This document shows, one piece after another, positions 32,893 to 41,344 of a stretch of 64,000 nt of DNA (the first letter of the stretch is position 1; every line of letters begins with the position of its first letter). Under the pieces are notes generated by a model. The model was not told where the DNA came from, ran no database searches, and saw only the letters and a list, made by a program, of their open reading frames with translations. The stretch is from Candidatus Zhuqueibacterota bacterium (GTDB lineage Bacteria > Zhuqueibacterota > Zhuqueibacteria > Zhuqueibacterales > Zhuqueibacteraceae), in NCBI GenBank assembly GCA_022616415.1, contig JAKEEU010000368.1, positions 21,312 to 85,311 on the forward strand, given 5' to 3'. The position numbers were made by a program, and so were the translations under genes.

Positions 32893-32930
32893 ATAAAAAA
32901 GGCGGTTCCATCCGTGCGAATGGAATCGCC
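32893..32930 (-). terminator. Rho-independent terminator after the acyl-CoA synthetase gene
   Basis: On the minus strand GGCGATTCCAT pairs with ATGGAACCGCC over 11 bp (one G-U) with an 8-base loop, followed by TTTTTTATTTT. It starts 50 bases after the stop of 32980-34860. Confidence 0.8.
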
Positions 32931-32979
32931 CATTTCGTCGCGTCAGACTCCTACTTCCAATTTCGTTAAGAAATTTTTT

Positions 32980-34860
32980 CTATGTCCACTCGATCTTGTG
33001 CTTGATAGTAAATCGATCCAGCCGGCTGTCGATTTCTTCTGCGAGGGCAGCACGATTCGTCCCGGCGGGAGCGGCGATCTTGATCAGCGCCAACGTGCCG
33101 TGCAATTTGTCTTCGCCGGCCTCGACTGTGATGGCGAGGTCTTTAGTCCTTAATGGCGATAACCCTTCACTGAAGACTTTTTCGACTTGTTGCCATCGCA
33201 GCGGCGGTTTGAAGATCTTGCCTATCGCGGTCAGCGGCATTTGCTTCACAATGATCACTTCTTTCGGCATCGCTGGCTGCTCGGCAATGCGCGTTTCGAG
33301 AAATTTCAGCAGCTCTGTTTCGGTGGCCGTGCTTCCAGGCCGCAGCTCTACGTAGGCCACAGGCAACTCACCGGCATAAGTATCGGGTTTGCCCACTACC
33401 GCTGCCAGAGCGACGGCTGGATGCTCGGCCAAGGCTTCCTCGATAATCGCCGGATCAATGTTATGCGCGCCCCGAATGATCAAATCCTTCGCGCGTCCGG
33501 TGATGTAGATATACTGGTCCTCGTCGAGATAACCAATATCGCCGGTGATGAGCCAGCCGTCGTCAGTGAGCGTGCCCTGGTTTTGTTGTGAATCCAAATA
33601 GCCTGGGAAAACACCAGGGCTTTTAACCAGGATGACACCTTTTTCATTCGGCCCGCATTCACCACTCGGCATGCCATCGGGGCCCAGGGCAACGATCTTC
33701 AACTGGCAGTAAGGGAGCCTGATGCCAGCGGATCCAATCCTGGCCTGCCCCTCTACTGGGGTCATTGTTATAAACCCTCCGGCTTCGGTCATACCGTACG
33801 CCTGGCAGATTGGCATACCAAATTGCTTTTGCCAACGCCTTTCGACTTCCATAGGCAGGGCCGAGCCACCGGTAAGGGTGTACTTGATGGAACCGATGTC
33901 TGCGCCTTCCAGTGGAACGTCCAGCAAGGCTACCAGATTGGTCGGGACGCCGCCGATGTGAGTGGGCCGGTACCGTTCCACCAGTTTCCAGTGGTTGCGC
34001 AAAGCTGCCGGATGGCGCAGGCCAACCGGTGTAACCATCACGATCTGTGCGCCTCCGGCGAATACAGATAGAGAGCATACGATCGCGCCGGCGACATGGA
34101 ACAAAGGCAGCACCATGAACAAGGCGGAATCAGATGGACAACTCCAGAAGTGGGCGGTGTTCCAGGCGATGTAGATGTCATTGCCGTGCGTATGGGCGGC
34201 TATCTTGGGTGAGCCGGTCGTGCCGCCGGTGTGGAAGTAGATGGACGGATCATCCCGGGAAAACTTGCGCCCGCTCACCAGTCTGTCGGCAGGATACTTC
34301 CCGATCTCCTGATCAAAGCTCAATACGTTCTTGTCTTTGTCGCCGGGACCAACTTGCAGCACAACTTTGAGGCTGGGGATTTGCTTGCGAATGGCCTCGA
34401 CCTTTTGCCAAATATCCAGCATCGGATGCGGTCCCAAAGCCACCAGCACTTTGGTTTTCGCTGCATTCAACAACTCGGCAATCTGCTTCGCGTTCAGCAG
34501 GAAGTTGATGGGATTGGCGATTCCCGCTGCCGTCGCTCCCCACATCGTGAATTGCGCCTGGGGCAGGTTGGGCAGCAGTAAGGAAACCACATCGCTTGGG
34601 CCTACCCCAAGAGCGTGAAACATATTGGCCGCCTGGTTGATGCGACCGATGAACTGGCGATAGGTGATCCGAACCGGCTCTTCGTTCGGCTCGCCCTTCG
34701 CCAAAAAGGTGATGGCAGTGGCATTTGGTCTGTATGCTGCTGCCGCGCTGATTAACTCGTAGATGCTCTGGCACGAAAGAACGCTCTCCCAAGAGGCGCT
34801 CCGCTCAATGTCGAGCACGTCTCGCAAGCCGGTGATCGGCTTCTGAACTTCGATGATCAT
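32980..34860 (-). CDS. AMP-forming acyl-CoA synthetase (FadD-like)
   Basis: 626 residues of the ANL superfamily. P-loop-like motif YFHTGGTTGSPKIAAHTHGN, adenine/ribose motif CQAYGMTEAGGF, hinge region LITGDIGYLDEDQYIYITGR then AKDLIIRGAHNIDPAIIEEA, and the C-terminal catalytic Lys region PLTAIGKIFKPPLR. It activates an acid, probably a fatty acid, to the acyl-AMP and then acyl-CoA. A C-terminal extension of about 60 residues follows the catalytic lysine. Strong RBS AAGGAGG before ATG 34860. A terminator follows. A lysophospholipid acyltransferase-like gene lies upstream, a plausible lipid link. Confidence 0.92.
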   Translation of the reverse strand: MIIEVQKPITGLRDVLDIERSASWESVLSCQSIYELISAAAAYRPNATAITFLAKGEPNEEPVRITYRQFIGRINQAANMFHALGVGPSDVVSLLLPNLPQAQFTMWGATAAGIANPINFLLNAKQIAELLNAAKTKVLVALGPHPMLDIWQKVEAIRKQIPSLKVVLQVGPGDKDKNVLSFDQEIGKYPADRLVSGRKFSRDDPSIYFHTGGTTGSPKIAAHTHGNDIYIAWNTAHFWSCPSDSALFMVLPLFHVAGAIVCSLSVFAGGAQIVMVTPVGLRHPAALRNHWKLVERYRPTHIGGVPTNLVALLDVPLEGADIGSIKYTLTGGSALPMEVERRWQKQFGMPICQAYGMTEAGGFITMTPVEGQARIGSAGIRLPYCQLKIVALGPDGMPSGECGPNEKGVILVKSPGVFPGYLDSQQNQGTLTDDGWLITGDIGYLDEDQYIYITGRAKDLIIRGAHNIDPAIIEEALAEHPAVALAAVVGKPDTYAGELPVAYVELRPGSTATETELLKFLETRIAEQPAMPKEVIIVKQMPLTAIGKIFKPPLRWQQVEKVFSEGLSPLRTKDLAITVEAGEDKLHGTLALIKIAAPAGTNRAALAEEIDSRLDRFTIKHKIEWT

Positions 34861-34950
34861 TGTTAGTACCTCCTTGTCATAGGCTTCGCTTCGTTCGGAA
34901 TGACAACTGCTAGTCCATTAAAAGTTAAATCTTTGCAGAAAAAGCAAAAA

Positions 34951-35094
34951 CATTCATCCCGCTAAGAGCGGGACAAAGACGCAGAGTTTCCGCAAAGAAA
35001 ATCTTTATTCATTCATGTTCAATACGATTTCGTGAATGCCATACATGCTTTTCTTTGCGGGTTCTTTGCGTCTCTGCGTCTTTGCGTGCGCTTT
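34951..35094. repeat. Inverted repeat element (MITE-like) between genes
   Basis: The left arm aaagacgcagagtttccgc (34974 on) and the right arm ending gtctctgcgtcttt (about 35049-35085) are imperfect inverted copies built from the GACGCAGAG / CGCAAAGAA words that are widespread in intergenic DNA of many bacteria. Just left lies the palindrome TCCCGCTAAGAGCGGGA (34957-34973). No gene is seen from 34861 to 35119. Confidence 0.55.
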
Positions 35095-35119
35095 TCTTTT
35101 TGGTTCCGGCTTGTCCGGT

Positions 35120-35824
35120 TTATGCCTCAGCACCGCTCATTCGCTTGGCCAGTAGCTCCGCTGCCTCTGCGAAATTGGTCTCCGTCACGGTAAGGGGTTG
35201 CTCAAAGACGACAGTGATTCGAGCGAACGGCAGCGGCACGAGCTTTCGGTCCCACCATCGCAAGCGCACAACCGGTTTCGCCTCGCATCGAACCGGCACG
35301 ACTGGCACGCCACTCTCCAGGGCGATATGGAGTACTCCTTTCTTCAGGACTCGGCCAGGGCCTCTCGGTCCGTCCGGCGCGATGGCGGTCGACCAACCTT
35401 GTTTGAGCAGGCCAGCCAACGTGGCGGCTGCTTGGCGACCTTCTTCACCGCCAGACCCCAACAGAATTCGAACGCCCATCAGTCGAAGGACAATGTGGAC
35501 GGGCTTCATGTAGGCAGCAGGATGCGCCATCATTGCGTACCGGCGGTGCGACCTCACCAATGTAACGAACAACAGAAACCCCACCTGATGCCAAAAGCAA
35601 TAGATACAATTCTCACACCCCGTCAAATTTTCTCTGCCCTCGATGCGCACGCGACACGTGAGATGCAGAAGATGGAAGACGGCCCAGCATCCGAAGCCGG
35701 CGAGCCACGAGTAGCCCAGCCAAATCGGACGCCAGAACCACGGGACATTATCAACGCGGTATCTCGCCTTTGTCTTCGATGCCGTACACAGATTGCACAG
35801 TTTTTCTGAGGCCTCACTCAACAT
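35120..35824 (-). CDS. DUF374-type lysophospholipid acyltransferase
   Basis: 234 residues. ENCIYCFWHQVGFLLFVTLV carries the HxxxxF/D-like acyltransferase motif in the form seen in DUF374 (FWHg), and SGGEEGRQAAATLAGLLKQG then TAIAPDGPRGPGRVLKKGVL match the conserved substrate-binding segment (PDGPrGP). Hydrophobic N-terminal segment near 30-55. DUF374 proteins resemble lipid A/lysophospholipid acyltransferases of the inner membrane. The start at 35824 has no clear RBS. The neighbour downstream is an acyl-CoA synthetase. Confidence 0.85.
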   Translation of the reverse strand: MLSEASEKLCNLCTASKTKARYRVDNVPWFWRPIWLGYSWLAGFGCWAVFHLLHLTCRVRIEGRENLTGCENCIYCFWHQVGFLLFVTLVRSHRRYAMMAHPAAYMKPVHIVLRLMGVRILLGSGGEEGRQAAATLAGLLKQGWSTAIAPDGPRGPGRVLKKGVLHIALESGVPVVPVRCEAKPVVRLRWWDRKLVPLPFARITVVFEQPLTVTETNFAEAAELLAKRMSGAEA

Positions 35825-35893
35825 TGTCTGTCTAACTTATAAATTATTTTTTTTGACTTTCGTGCATCTTGCTTACTCCTTTAACTGCTGTTT

Positions 35894-36814
35894 TCACTCG
35901 CCAAGAAAGGCAATACCGACAGCGCCCGGTCCGGCATGGGCGCCAAACGCGGGAGAGACGCTCACCACCGGCACCTCGGGTATTTCAAAATATTTTCGAA
36001 TCCATTCGGCGTGATAATTCGCGCCTTCCGGGTTATTGGCATGCGCCACGAGAAAGCGCAATTTGCGTTTGCCGGCCGCATTGCGCTTGACAATGTCCAT
36101 CAATTTGCGCCGGCCATGATTGCCGCCGAAGGTCTTGGCGACGACTTCGATTTTGCCTGCAGCATTCATGGTGAGAATCGGCCTCAAATTCAGCCAGCGC
36201 GCCAACGCTCCGCGAAAGCGCGAGACCCGCCCGCCGCGCACGAGATATTCCATCGTTTCGAAGCTGATATAAGCACGAACGTTTTGAATCGCCCAATCGA
36301 CGCGGCGTTTCAACTCTTCGATGTCATTGACGCCGGACTCAATCGCCTCCGCGGCTTCGCGAAGAATCAGGCCGAGACCGATACAAATATTCTTTGAATC
36401 GACGACGTGAACGTCGATCCGTTCGTTGACGGCGTGAGCCGCGCGTTGCGCCGCTTGAAATGTGCCGCTCAATGCGCCGGTTACAATAATGGCTAATGCC
36501 TGCCGGTGATTTGCAGCCGCCTGCAGAAAAACTTCTTGAAAGAATTGGGCCAAAATCGCGCCGGAGTTGCCGCGCGCGCCCATCAAAGCCGAATCGGCCA
36601 CGGCGCGGCTCTTGCCGTGAACCGAACCCTCTTTGCACAACAACGCCTCTTCCGCAACGCTGCGCATCGTGAGGGCCATATTGGTACCGGTGTCGGAATC
36701 AGCCACCGGAAAAACATTGATGTTATTCAGTTGTTCTTGCATCTGAATCACGCGCTGCGCCCCGGCAATCGCGGCGCGCTTCAGTTGCAAACCGCTCAGA
36801 TGAGTGATTGACAT
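35894..36814 (-). CDS. DAK/DegV fusion protein shortened by an internal deletion
   Basis: 306 residues. Residues 1-100 match the start of a DAK2/YloV-type domain: NNINVFPVADSDTGTNMALT carries the nucleotide/metal Asp motif, and ALMGARGNSGAILAQFFQ follows. From about residue 108 the protein reads as the middle and end of a DegV fatty-acid-binding domain: IIVTGALSGTFQAAQRAA, VHVVDSKNICIGLGLI, FETMEYLVRGGRVSRFRGAL, PAFGAHAGPGAVGIAFLGE. The rest of DAK2 and the DegV N-terminus are missing although the frame is kept. Normal two-domain members are near 550-600 residues. It may be non-functional. RBS AAAGG before ATG 36814. Confidence 0.75.
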   Translation of the reverse strand: MSITHLSGLQLKRAAIAGAQRVIQMQEQLNNINVFPVADSDTGTNMALTMRSVAEEALLCKEGSVHGKSRAVADSALMGARGNSGAILAQFFQEVFLQAAANHRQALAIIVTGALSGTFQAAQRAAHAVNERIDVHVVDSKNICIGLGLILREAAEAIESGVNDIEELKRRVDWAIQNVRAYISFETMEYLVRGGRVSRFRGALARWLNLRPILTMNAAGKIEVVAKTFGGNHGRRKLMDIVKRNAAGKRKLRFLVAHANNPEGANYHAEWIRKYFEIPEVPVVSVSPAFGAHAGPGAVGIAFLGE

Positions 36815-37122
36815 GAAGAACTTTTACCTTTCGCAAAAAATCGTTTTCGTCTATTCTGTCCGTGTTATTTTCTTTCATTCGTAAAGCTTATTCAACCCGC
36901 GTGCCATGAAAAATGCGGCGCGCGAGACGTTAACGTAAGATGAGAGTTTTGTGCGGATTAGCAGCACGAGCAGGAATGAAAACAGGAGTGCAAAATCAGC
37001 GGGAATCGACAATTTTGTCGGGAGATTTCGACGAAGTTGTCGGGAAGGAAAGAGGGGCGTAAGGCGAGGAGCGAAGGGCGTTGGGCACCTTTCACCCTAC
37101 TCCTTTCCCCCTACCCTTGTCG

Positions 37123-37548
37123 TTATTTCCCCACCTCCATCACCCAAATATCGCCGAGGTCTTCATACCAGGTGAAATAGAGTTGCGGTCCATCTGTTGC
37201 ATAGAACCATCCTAAGGAGCCATACCTGCCTTGCAAGTCTGTCAACTGACGTTCGTGCCCATCCTTGAGCGACACTTCCCAGAAATTTATGATCCCTTTA
37301 TCTTCACGTTGAAAGTAGATCTTCTCTCCATCAGTTGACCAGCGCGGCATGGCGCCAAACCTTTCCGTAACGCGTTCTTCTCGCCCACCCTGCGCAGGAA
37401 CTTTCCATATTTGAGGAAACCCGGCACGCACAGAGTAAAAAGCAATCCATTGTCCATCTGGCGACCAACGCGCGTGGCCGTCTCCTGCCGGATGTTCCGT
37501 CAATCTTCTGACCTTGCCTTCCGGAACCGATATCACATAAACATCCAT
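37123..37548 (-). pseudogene. C-terminal PD40 part of the frameshifted kinase
   Basis: 141 codons with PD40 blades: RWSPDGQWIAFYSVRAGFPQ, RWSTDGEKIYFQRED and a WYEDLGDIWVMEVGK end. It is out of frame with, and 16 bases overlapping, the kinase at 37533-39281. The natural product would be one protein; the joint lies in the DGWMDVY region (about 37535-37550), where about ten residues of a blade also seem to be missing. Confidence 0.75.
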
Positions 37549-39281
37549 CCATCTGCTGAAAAGGCCGCACGCCGGATTCCGATTCCTGTGGTCACAGGCA
37601 AAGGCGAGCCATCCAGGCTGCCGTCATTTTTTATCTGTTGTTGCCAAATATCCATGCTGCCGCCGCGATTCGAGACGAAATAAAGCAAACGCCCATCTTT
37701 TGACCAGGTCGGGCTCCAATCATTGGTGCGTGCTTCGGTTACAGGAATTAACTTTTCATCCGTTAGGCGAAGAATCCAGATTCGTGTAACCACGGCAAGG
37801 TTACTTACAGCATCCACAAAAGCGAAGTAACGTCCGTTGGGTGACCACCTCAACTCGTATGGTATCCCCAAAATCGCCTCCTTGCCGGCTCGCAATTGTA
37901 TTTGCCTGGATTTTCCGGTTCGCAAAGAATAAAGCTCGATAAAATGGCCAGACGAAGTTGTAGACAAATAAGCGATTTCTGTCCCCTCCATTGACCACTG
38001 CGGCTGAGTAAGTTGACCCTCGATACTTTGAGTTGCCAAAACCTTGCGAGGAACACCTCCTAACGCCGGCATGATGAAAAGCCCGCCGCCGTCCCGATCC
38101 GACCAAAAGGCAATTTGGCTGCCGTCGGGTGACCAACTGGGGAACAGATAAGGACTGGGATGATTTTCAGTCAAGTTCACTGGCTGGCCTTTTCCAAGCT
38201 GTGCCACCCAGATGTCCCAGTTGCCGCTCTCGTTCGCTTGATAAGCCAATCTGCCACCTTCGGGTGACCAGGTAGGAAAGTCTTCCACGCCGATGGCAGA
38301 AGTGACCTGTGCCGGTTTAGTGAGTCGGAGGATGGTTATGTCTCGTCGCAATTGAATATAACTGAGTATTCCGACAATGAGAACCATGAGGCCTAAAACT
38401 ACTGCGGCAATCCGAAACGTCAACTTGGGCATCGGTAGCTTTCCTAAAAAGGGAAACGCCTGTGATTGGCGCTCGGATTCCTGCCTTAAATCCGCCAGCA
38501 GCTCTTCGATATGTTGATATCGCGCTTCCGGATTTTTATCCAAAGCCTTGTCGACGATGGGTTGCAATCTTTCGGGGACACCGGCGCGATATTTTGACAA
38601 AGGTTTCGGCTTCTCATGCAAAATGGAATACAGCAAGGCCTGCTCGACCTCCTCTTTGAAGGGTGGGCGACCGGTGAGCATTTCATACAAAACCACGCCG
38701 AGAGACCAAATATCGGTGCGATGATCCACGGTCTCGCCGCGTGCCTGTTCAGGAGAGATGTACATCGGCGTGCCAATGGTCGTGCCAGTCGTGGGAATTC
38801 GCGTGGCACCCGCGAGCTTGGCGATGCCGAAATCGACGATTTTCACCGCGCCGTCGTTCGTCACGATGATATTCGCCGGCTTGATGTCGCGATGCACAAT
38901 CCCATGCGCATGCACCGCCGCCAAACCTTGAGCAATTTTTATGGCAATATCAATTACACTGTTTACTGATAACTGATTACTGCTTACTTTCTTTTGCAGC
39001 GTCTCGCCTTCATAATGCGCCATGCAAATAAAAATCTGGCCGTCTTTCGTCTCGTCGATTTCGTGGATGTTGCAAATGTTGGGGTGGTCAAGGGCTGAGG
39101 CGGCTTTGGCTTCGTGAATGAAGCGCTGCTTTTCCTCTTCATTCACGCTGAGATCAGGCGGGAGAAACTTGAGCGCGACAAAGCGATCGAGCTTGAGGTC
39201 TTGGGCTTTGTAAACGACGCCCATCCCCCCAGCGCCGAGCTTCTCTAAAATCTTATAGTGCGAGATAATTTGTCCGATCAT
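37533..39281 (-). CDS. Membrane Ser/Thr kinase with PD40 propeller, truncated by frameshift
   Basis: 582 residues. Kinase: GAGGMGVVYKAQD, VALKFL, HRDIKPAN (130-137), DFG (150-152), YISPEQARGE. Membrane helix near 289-309 (IAAVVLGLMVLIVGILSYI). Propeller blades: TWSPEGGRLAYQANESGNWD, SWSPDGSQIAFWSDRDGG and TWSKDGRLLYFVSNRGGSMD. It ends at FSADGWMFM because of a frameshift; the remaining blades are at 37123-37548. The kinase domain is intact, so a product with partial propeller could still be made. Confidence 0.85.
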   Translation of the reverse strand: MIGQIISHYKILEKLGAGGMGVVYKAQDLKLDRFVALKFLPPDLSVNEEEKQRFIHEAKAASALDHPNICNIHEIDETKDGQIFICMAHYEGETLQKKVSSNQLSVNSVIDIAIKIAQGLAAVHAHGIVHRDIKPANIIVTNDGAVKIVDFGIAKLAGATRIPTTGTTIGTPMYISPEQARGETVDHRTDIWSLGVVLYEMLTGRPPFKEEVEQALLYSILHEKPKPLSKYRAGVPERLQPIVDKALDKNPEARYQHIEELLADLRQESERQSQAFPFLGKLPMPKLTFRIAAVVLGLMVLIVGILSYIQLRRDITILRLTKPAQVTSAIGVEDFPTWSPEGGRLAYQANESGNWDIWVAQLGKGQPVNLTENHPSPYLFPSWSPDGSQIAFWSDRDGGGLFIMPALGGVPRKVLATQSIEGQLTQPQWSMEGTEIAYLSTTSSGHFIELYSLRTGKSRQIQLRAGKEAILGIPYELRWSPNGRYFAFVDAVSNLAVVTRIWILRLTDEKLIPVTEARTNDWSPTWSKDGRLLYFVSNRGGSMDIWQQQIKNDGSLDGSPLPVTTGIGIRRAAFSADGWMFM

Positions 39282-39419
39282 TTCTCTGCCCTCCTTCTGC
39301 TACTTCCAGGGAGGAGAAGCGGTAAAAATTTCAGGGAGCCGGGTTGGAGAAGGAAAAACGATGAAGTGCGTCGAAACCGGCACCCACGATGGTTTGTTGC
39401 GTTCAGAAATTGTTAAACT

Positions 39420-41063
39420 TTAAGTTTTCTTGGCCAGAAACGCATTCGCCTTTTGAAGCTCGGGTCTGATGCCGTCGGCGCGGTCGCAGAGCGCCACAAG
39501 CTTCGCGTAGTAAGTTCTCGCTTTCTTCTGATCTCCGGAGAGCTCGGCCGCCCGCGCCACGCCGTAAAGTCCATTGAAACGGTTCGGCGAATCTCGGAGC
39601 GAGGTCTCGAATTCAGTCAAGGCCTGCGCAGGTTGACCATGCTCGAGAAGTAAATCTCCCAGCATCTCACGCGCCGGCAGGATCGCGCCCGGCGTGACCG
39701 GGTGTTTTTCAGTCATGTCCTCGAGATCGGCCGCTGAGCGCATGAGCTTCAAGGCCTCCTCGTTCTTTCCTTCCGCCTGCGCGAGCCAGGCAGCAGCCGC
39801 TCGGCGCTGAATCTCGACTTGATCGGCCCAGTAGCTATCTTTGGCCTCGACGAGTGCATTCTTTATGAAGGCGAGCTTCTCAACATCATTGCGCGCGGCG
39901 GTGGTGTCACCACACCGGGCGGCTCCGACGGCACGGGCGAAATACGTGATCGCCTCAGCGTAGGGGAAGCGGCTCCATGGAAAAGTGGTCGGATGCACCT
40001 TGAGCGCAGTCGCTTCGGACCAGCGGTGTCTTTCGAGCGCATATCGCGCCGGAACCGCGGCAAAGGCATAAGCGGCAGCGAAATTCTCCACATCGACTTT
40101 GCTGATTGTGCTGATCTCGTCGATGACGCTCTTGACCTTTTGATCCTGAGCGCCTTGCAAGTAAGCGTACATCAGGTAGTCCATCGCGTGAAGCTGATCG
40201 AACGAGGCGGCGCCGGGGTGCGTCTTGGCAACGTGCTTCTTTGCGGTGGCCGCGGAAGCAAGATTCGATTGAATCGACTCCTGCCACAATCCGAGCCGGG
40301 TGAAGATGTGCGAAGGCATGTGTAGCGCGTGTGGTGATGAGGGAGCGATCTTCGCGTAGCTCCGAGCCGCCGGCAGCGCCAGGCTCGCAAGCTGCGGGTA
40401 GTCGAAACTGTGGATGATGTAGTGCGCCACGCCGGGATGCTCGGGCTCATTTGGCAAAACCTCGTTCAGTATCTCAGCCGCCTTTTTCTGATTCGCATAG
40501 GTCTTGTCGGTCGGAGGCGCCGTTGCCAAAAGTGCAAGGGCATAGAAAATCGCGGCCTCCCGATCCTTCGGATAACGCCAATGAACTTGTTCCATTGCTT
40601 TCTCATAAGCGAGAGCACGAGTGCGATGATCGAGCTTGTCCCAGTCCTTGTAAAAAACTTCGATCGCGGCGAGGTAATCTCTTTCACGTTCAGTCTTGGC
40701 GCCCATGGACTTTGCCTTTTCGACGGCGGCCGCTCCCTTCTTCAACTCTGCGGGGTTAGGAGGCGCCCAGATCGGATGGTACTGCGTCATCGCAATTCCC
40801 CAGTAGGCCATGGCGCAGTTGGGGTCAGTCACGGTGACTTGAGCAAACGCCTTTTCCGCCTCATCGTACCAAAAAGAGTGCAACAAGGCCACGGCGCGAT
40901 TGAATTGCTTCCGGGCCTCGGCACTGCACGAGACGGGAAAGTTGACCCGTCCGAGTTTTTCTGAGCGATCGTGCTCATGTTGATGTGCCTCTTGCGCGCT
41001 CACTCCAAAAACGCAGAGAAGCCCCATCAACGTTGCGCACAGAAACTGTTTGTTGAGTTTCAT
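39420..41063 (-). CDS. Exported TPR-repeat protein
   Basis: 547 residues with a signal peptide (MKLNKQFLCATLMGLLCVFG, cleavage after VSAQ) and a His-rich start of the mature protein (EAHQHEHDRSE). TPR-like helices follow: NRAVALLHSFWYDEAEKAFA, AMAYWGIAMTQYHPIWAPPN, HALHMPSHIFTRLGLWQESI, ALTEFETSLRDSPNRFNGLY. The HxxSHIFxRLGxW segment is typical of a group of secreted TPR proteins whose role is unknown. Both flanks carry copies of the same kinase start/upstream DNA (39255-39418 and 41091-41262). Confidence 0.82.
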   Translation of the reverse strand: MKLNKQFLCATLMGLLCVFGVSAQEAHQHEHDRSEKLGRVNFPVSCSAEARKQFNRAVALLHSFWYDEAEKAFAQVTVTDPNCAMAYWGIAMTQYHPIWAPPNPAELKKGAAAVEKAKSMGAKTERERDYLAAIEVFYKDWDKLDHRTRALAYEKAMEQVHWRYPKDREAAIFYALALLATAPPTDKTYANQKKAAEILNEVLPNEPEHPGVAHYIIHSFDYPQLASLALPAARSYAKIAPSSPHALHMPSHIFTRLGLWQESIQSNLASAATAKKHVAKTHPGAASFDQLHAMDYLMYAYLQGAQDQKVKSVIDEISTISKVDVENFAAAYAFAAVPARYALERHRWSEATALKVHPTTFPWSRFPYAEAITYFARAVGAARCGDTTAARNDVEKLAFIKNALVEAKDSYWADQVEIQRRAAAAWLAQAEGKNEEALKLMRSAADLEDMTEKHPVTPGAILPAREMLGDLLLEHGQPAQALTEFETSLRDSPNRFNGLYGVARAAELSGDQKKARTYYAKLVALCDRADGIRPELQKANAFLAKKT

Positions 41064-41090
41064 GACATACTTCCATTTCTTGTCATTTTA

Positions 41091-41262
41091 ATAGTGCGAG
41101 ATAATTTGTCCGATCATTTCTCTGCCCTCCTCGTTGTGACTTCCGGAGAAGGGAGGCGGCGAAAATTTCACGGAGCCGGATTGAGGGAGGAAAGACCAAT
41201 ATGCAGTGCGTCGAAACCGGCTCACACAATGGTTCGTTGCACAAAGAAGTTGTTAAACTTGG
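41091..41262. repeat. Duplicate of the kinase start and upstream region
   Basis: From atagtgcgagataatttgtc onward this stretch matches 39255-39418 (kinase start plus its 5' region), with about 75 to 85 percent agreement through GTGCGTCGAAACCGGC and TTGTTAAACTT. On the minus strand it encodes MIGQIISHY and a stop. It marks a second kinase whose body is gone, or a recombination footprint around the TPR gene. Confidence 0.7.
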
Positions 41263-41344
41263 CGCACAAAGTCAAGCGAAAAAGCGATGACTAAAAAGCA
41301 GACAAAGCATCAATCGCCCTTCGCTCTTCGCTCCACGCTTTACG

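Noticed and set aside
37533..37548. Programmed frameshift in the PD40 kinase
   Set aside because: No slippery heptamer or downstream structure is visible, and about ten residues of a blade seem absent, so decay or error is simpler.
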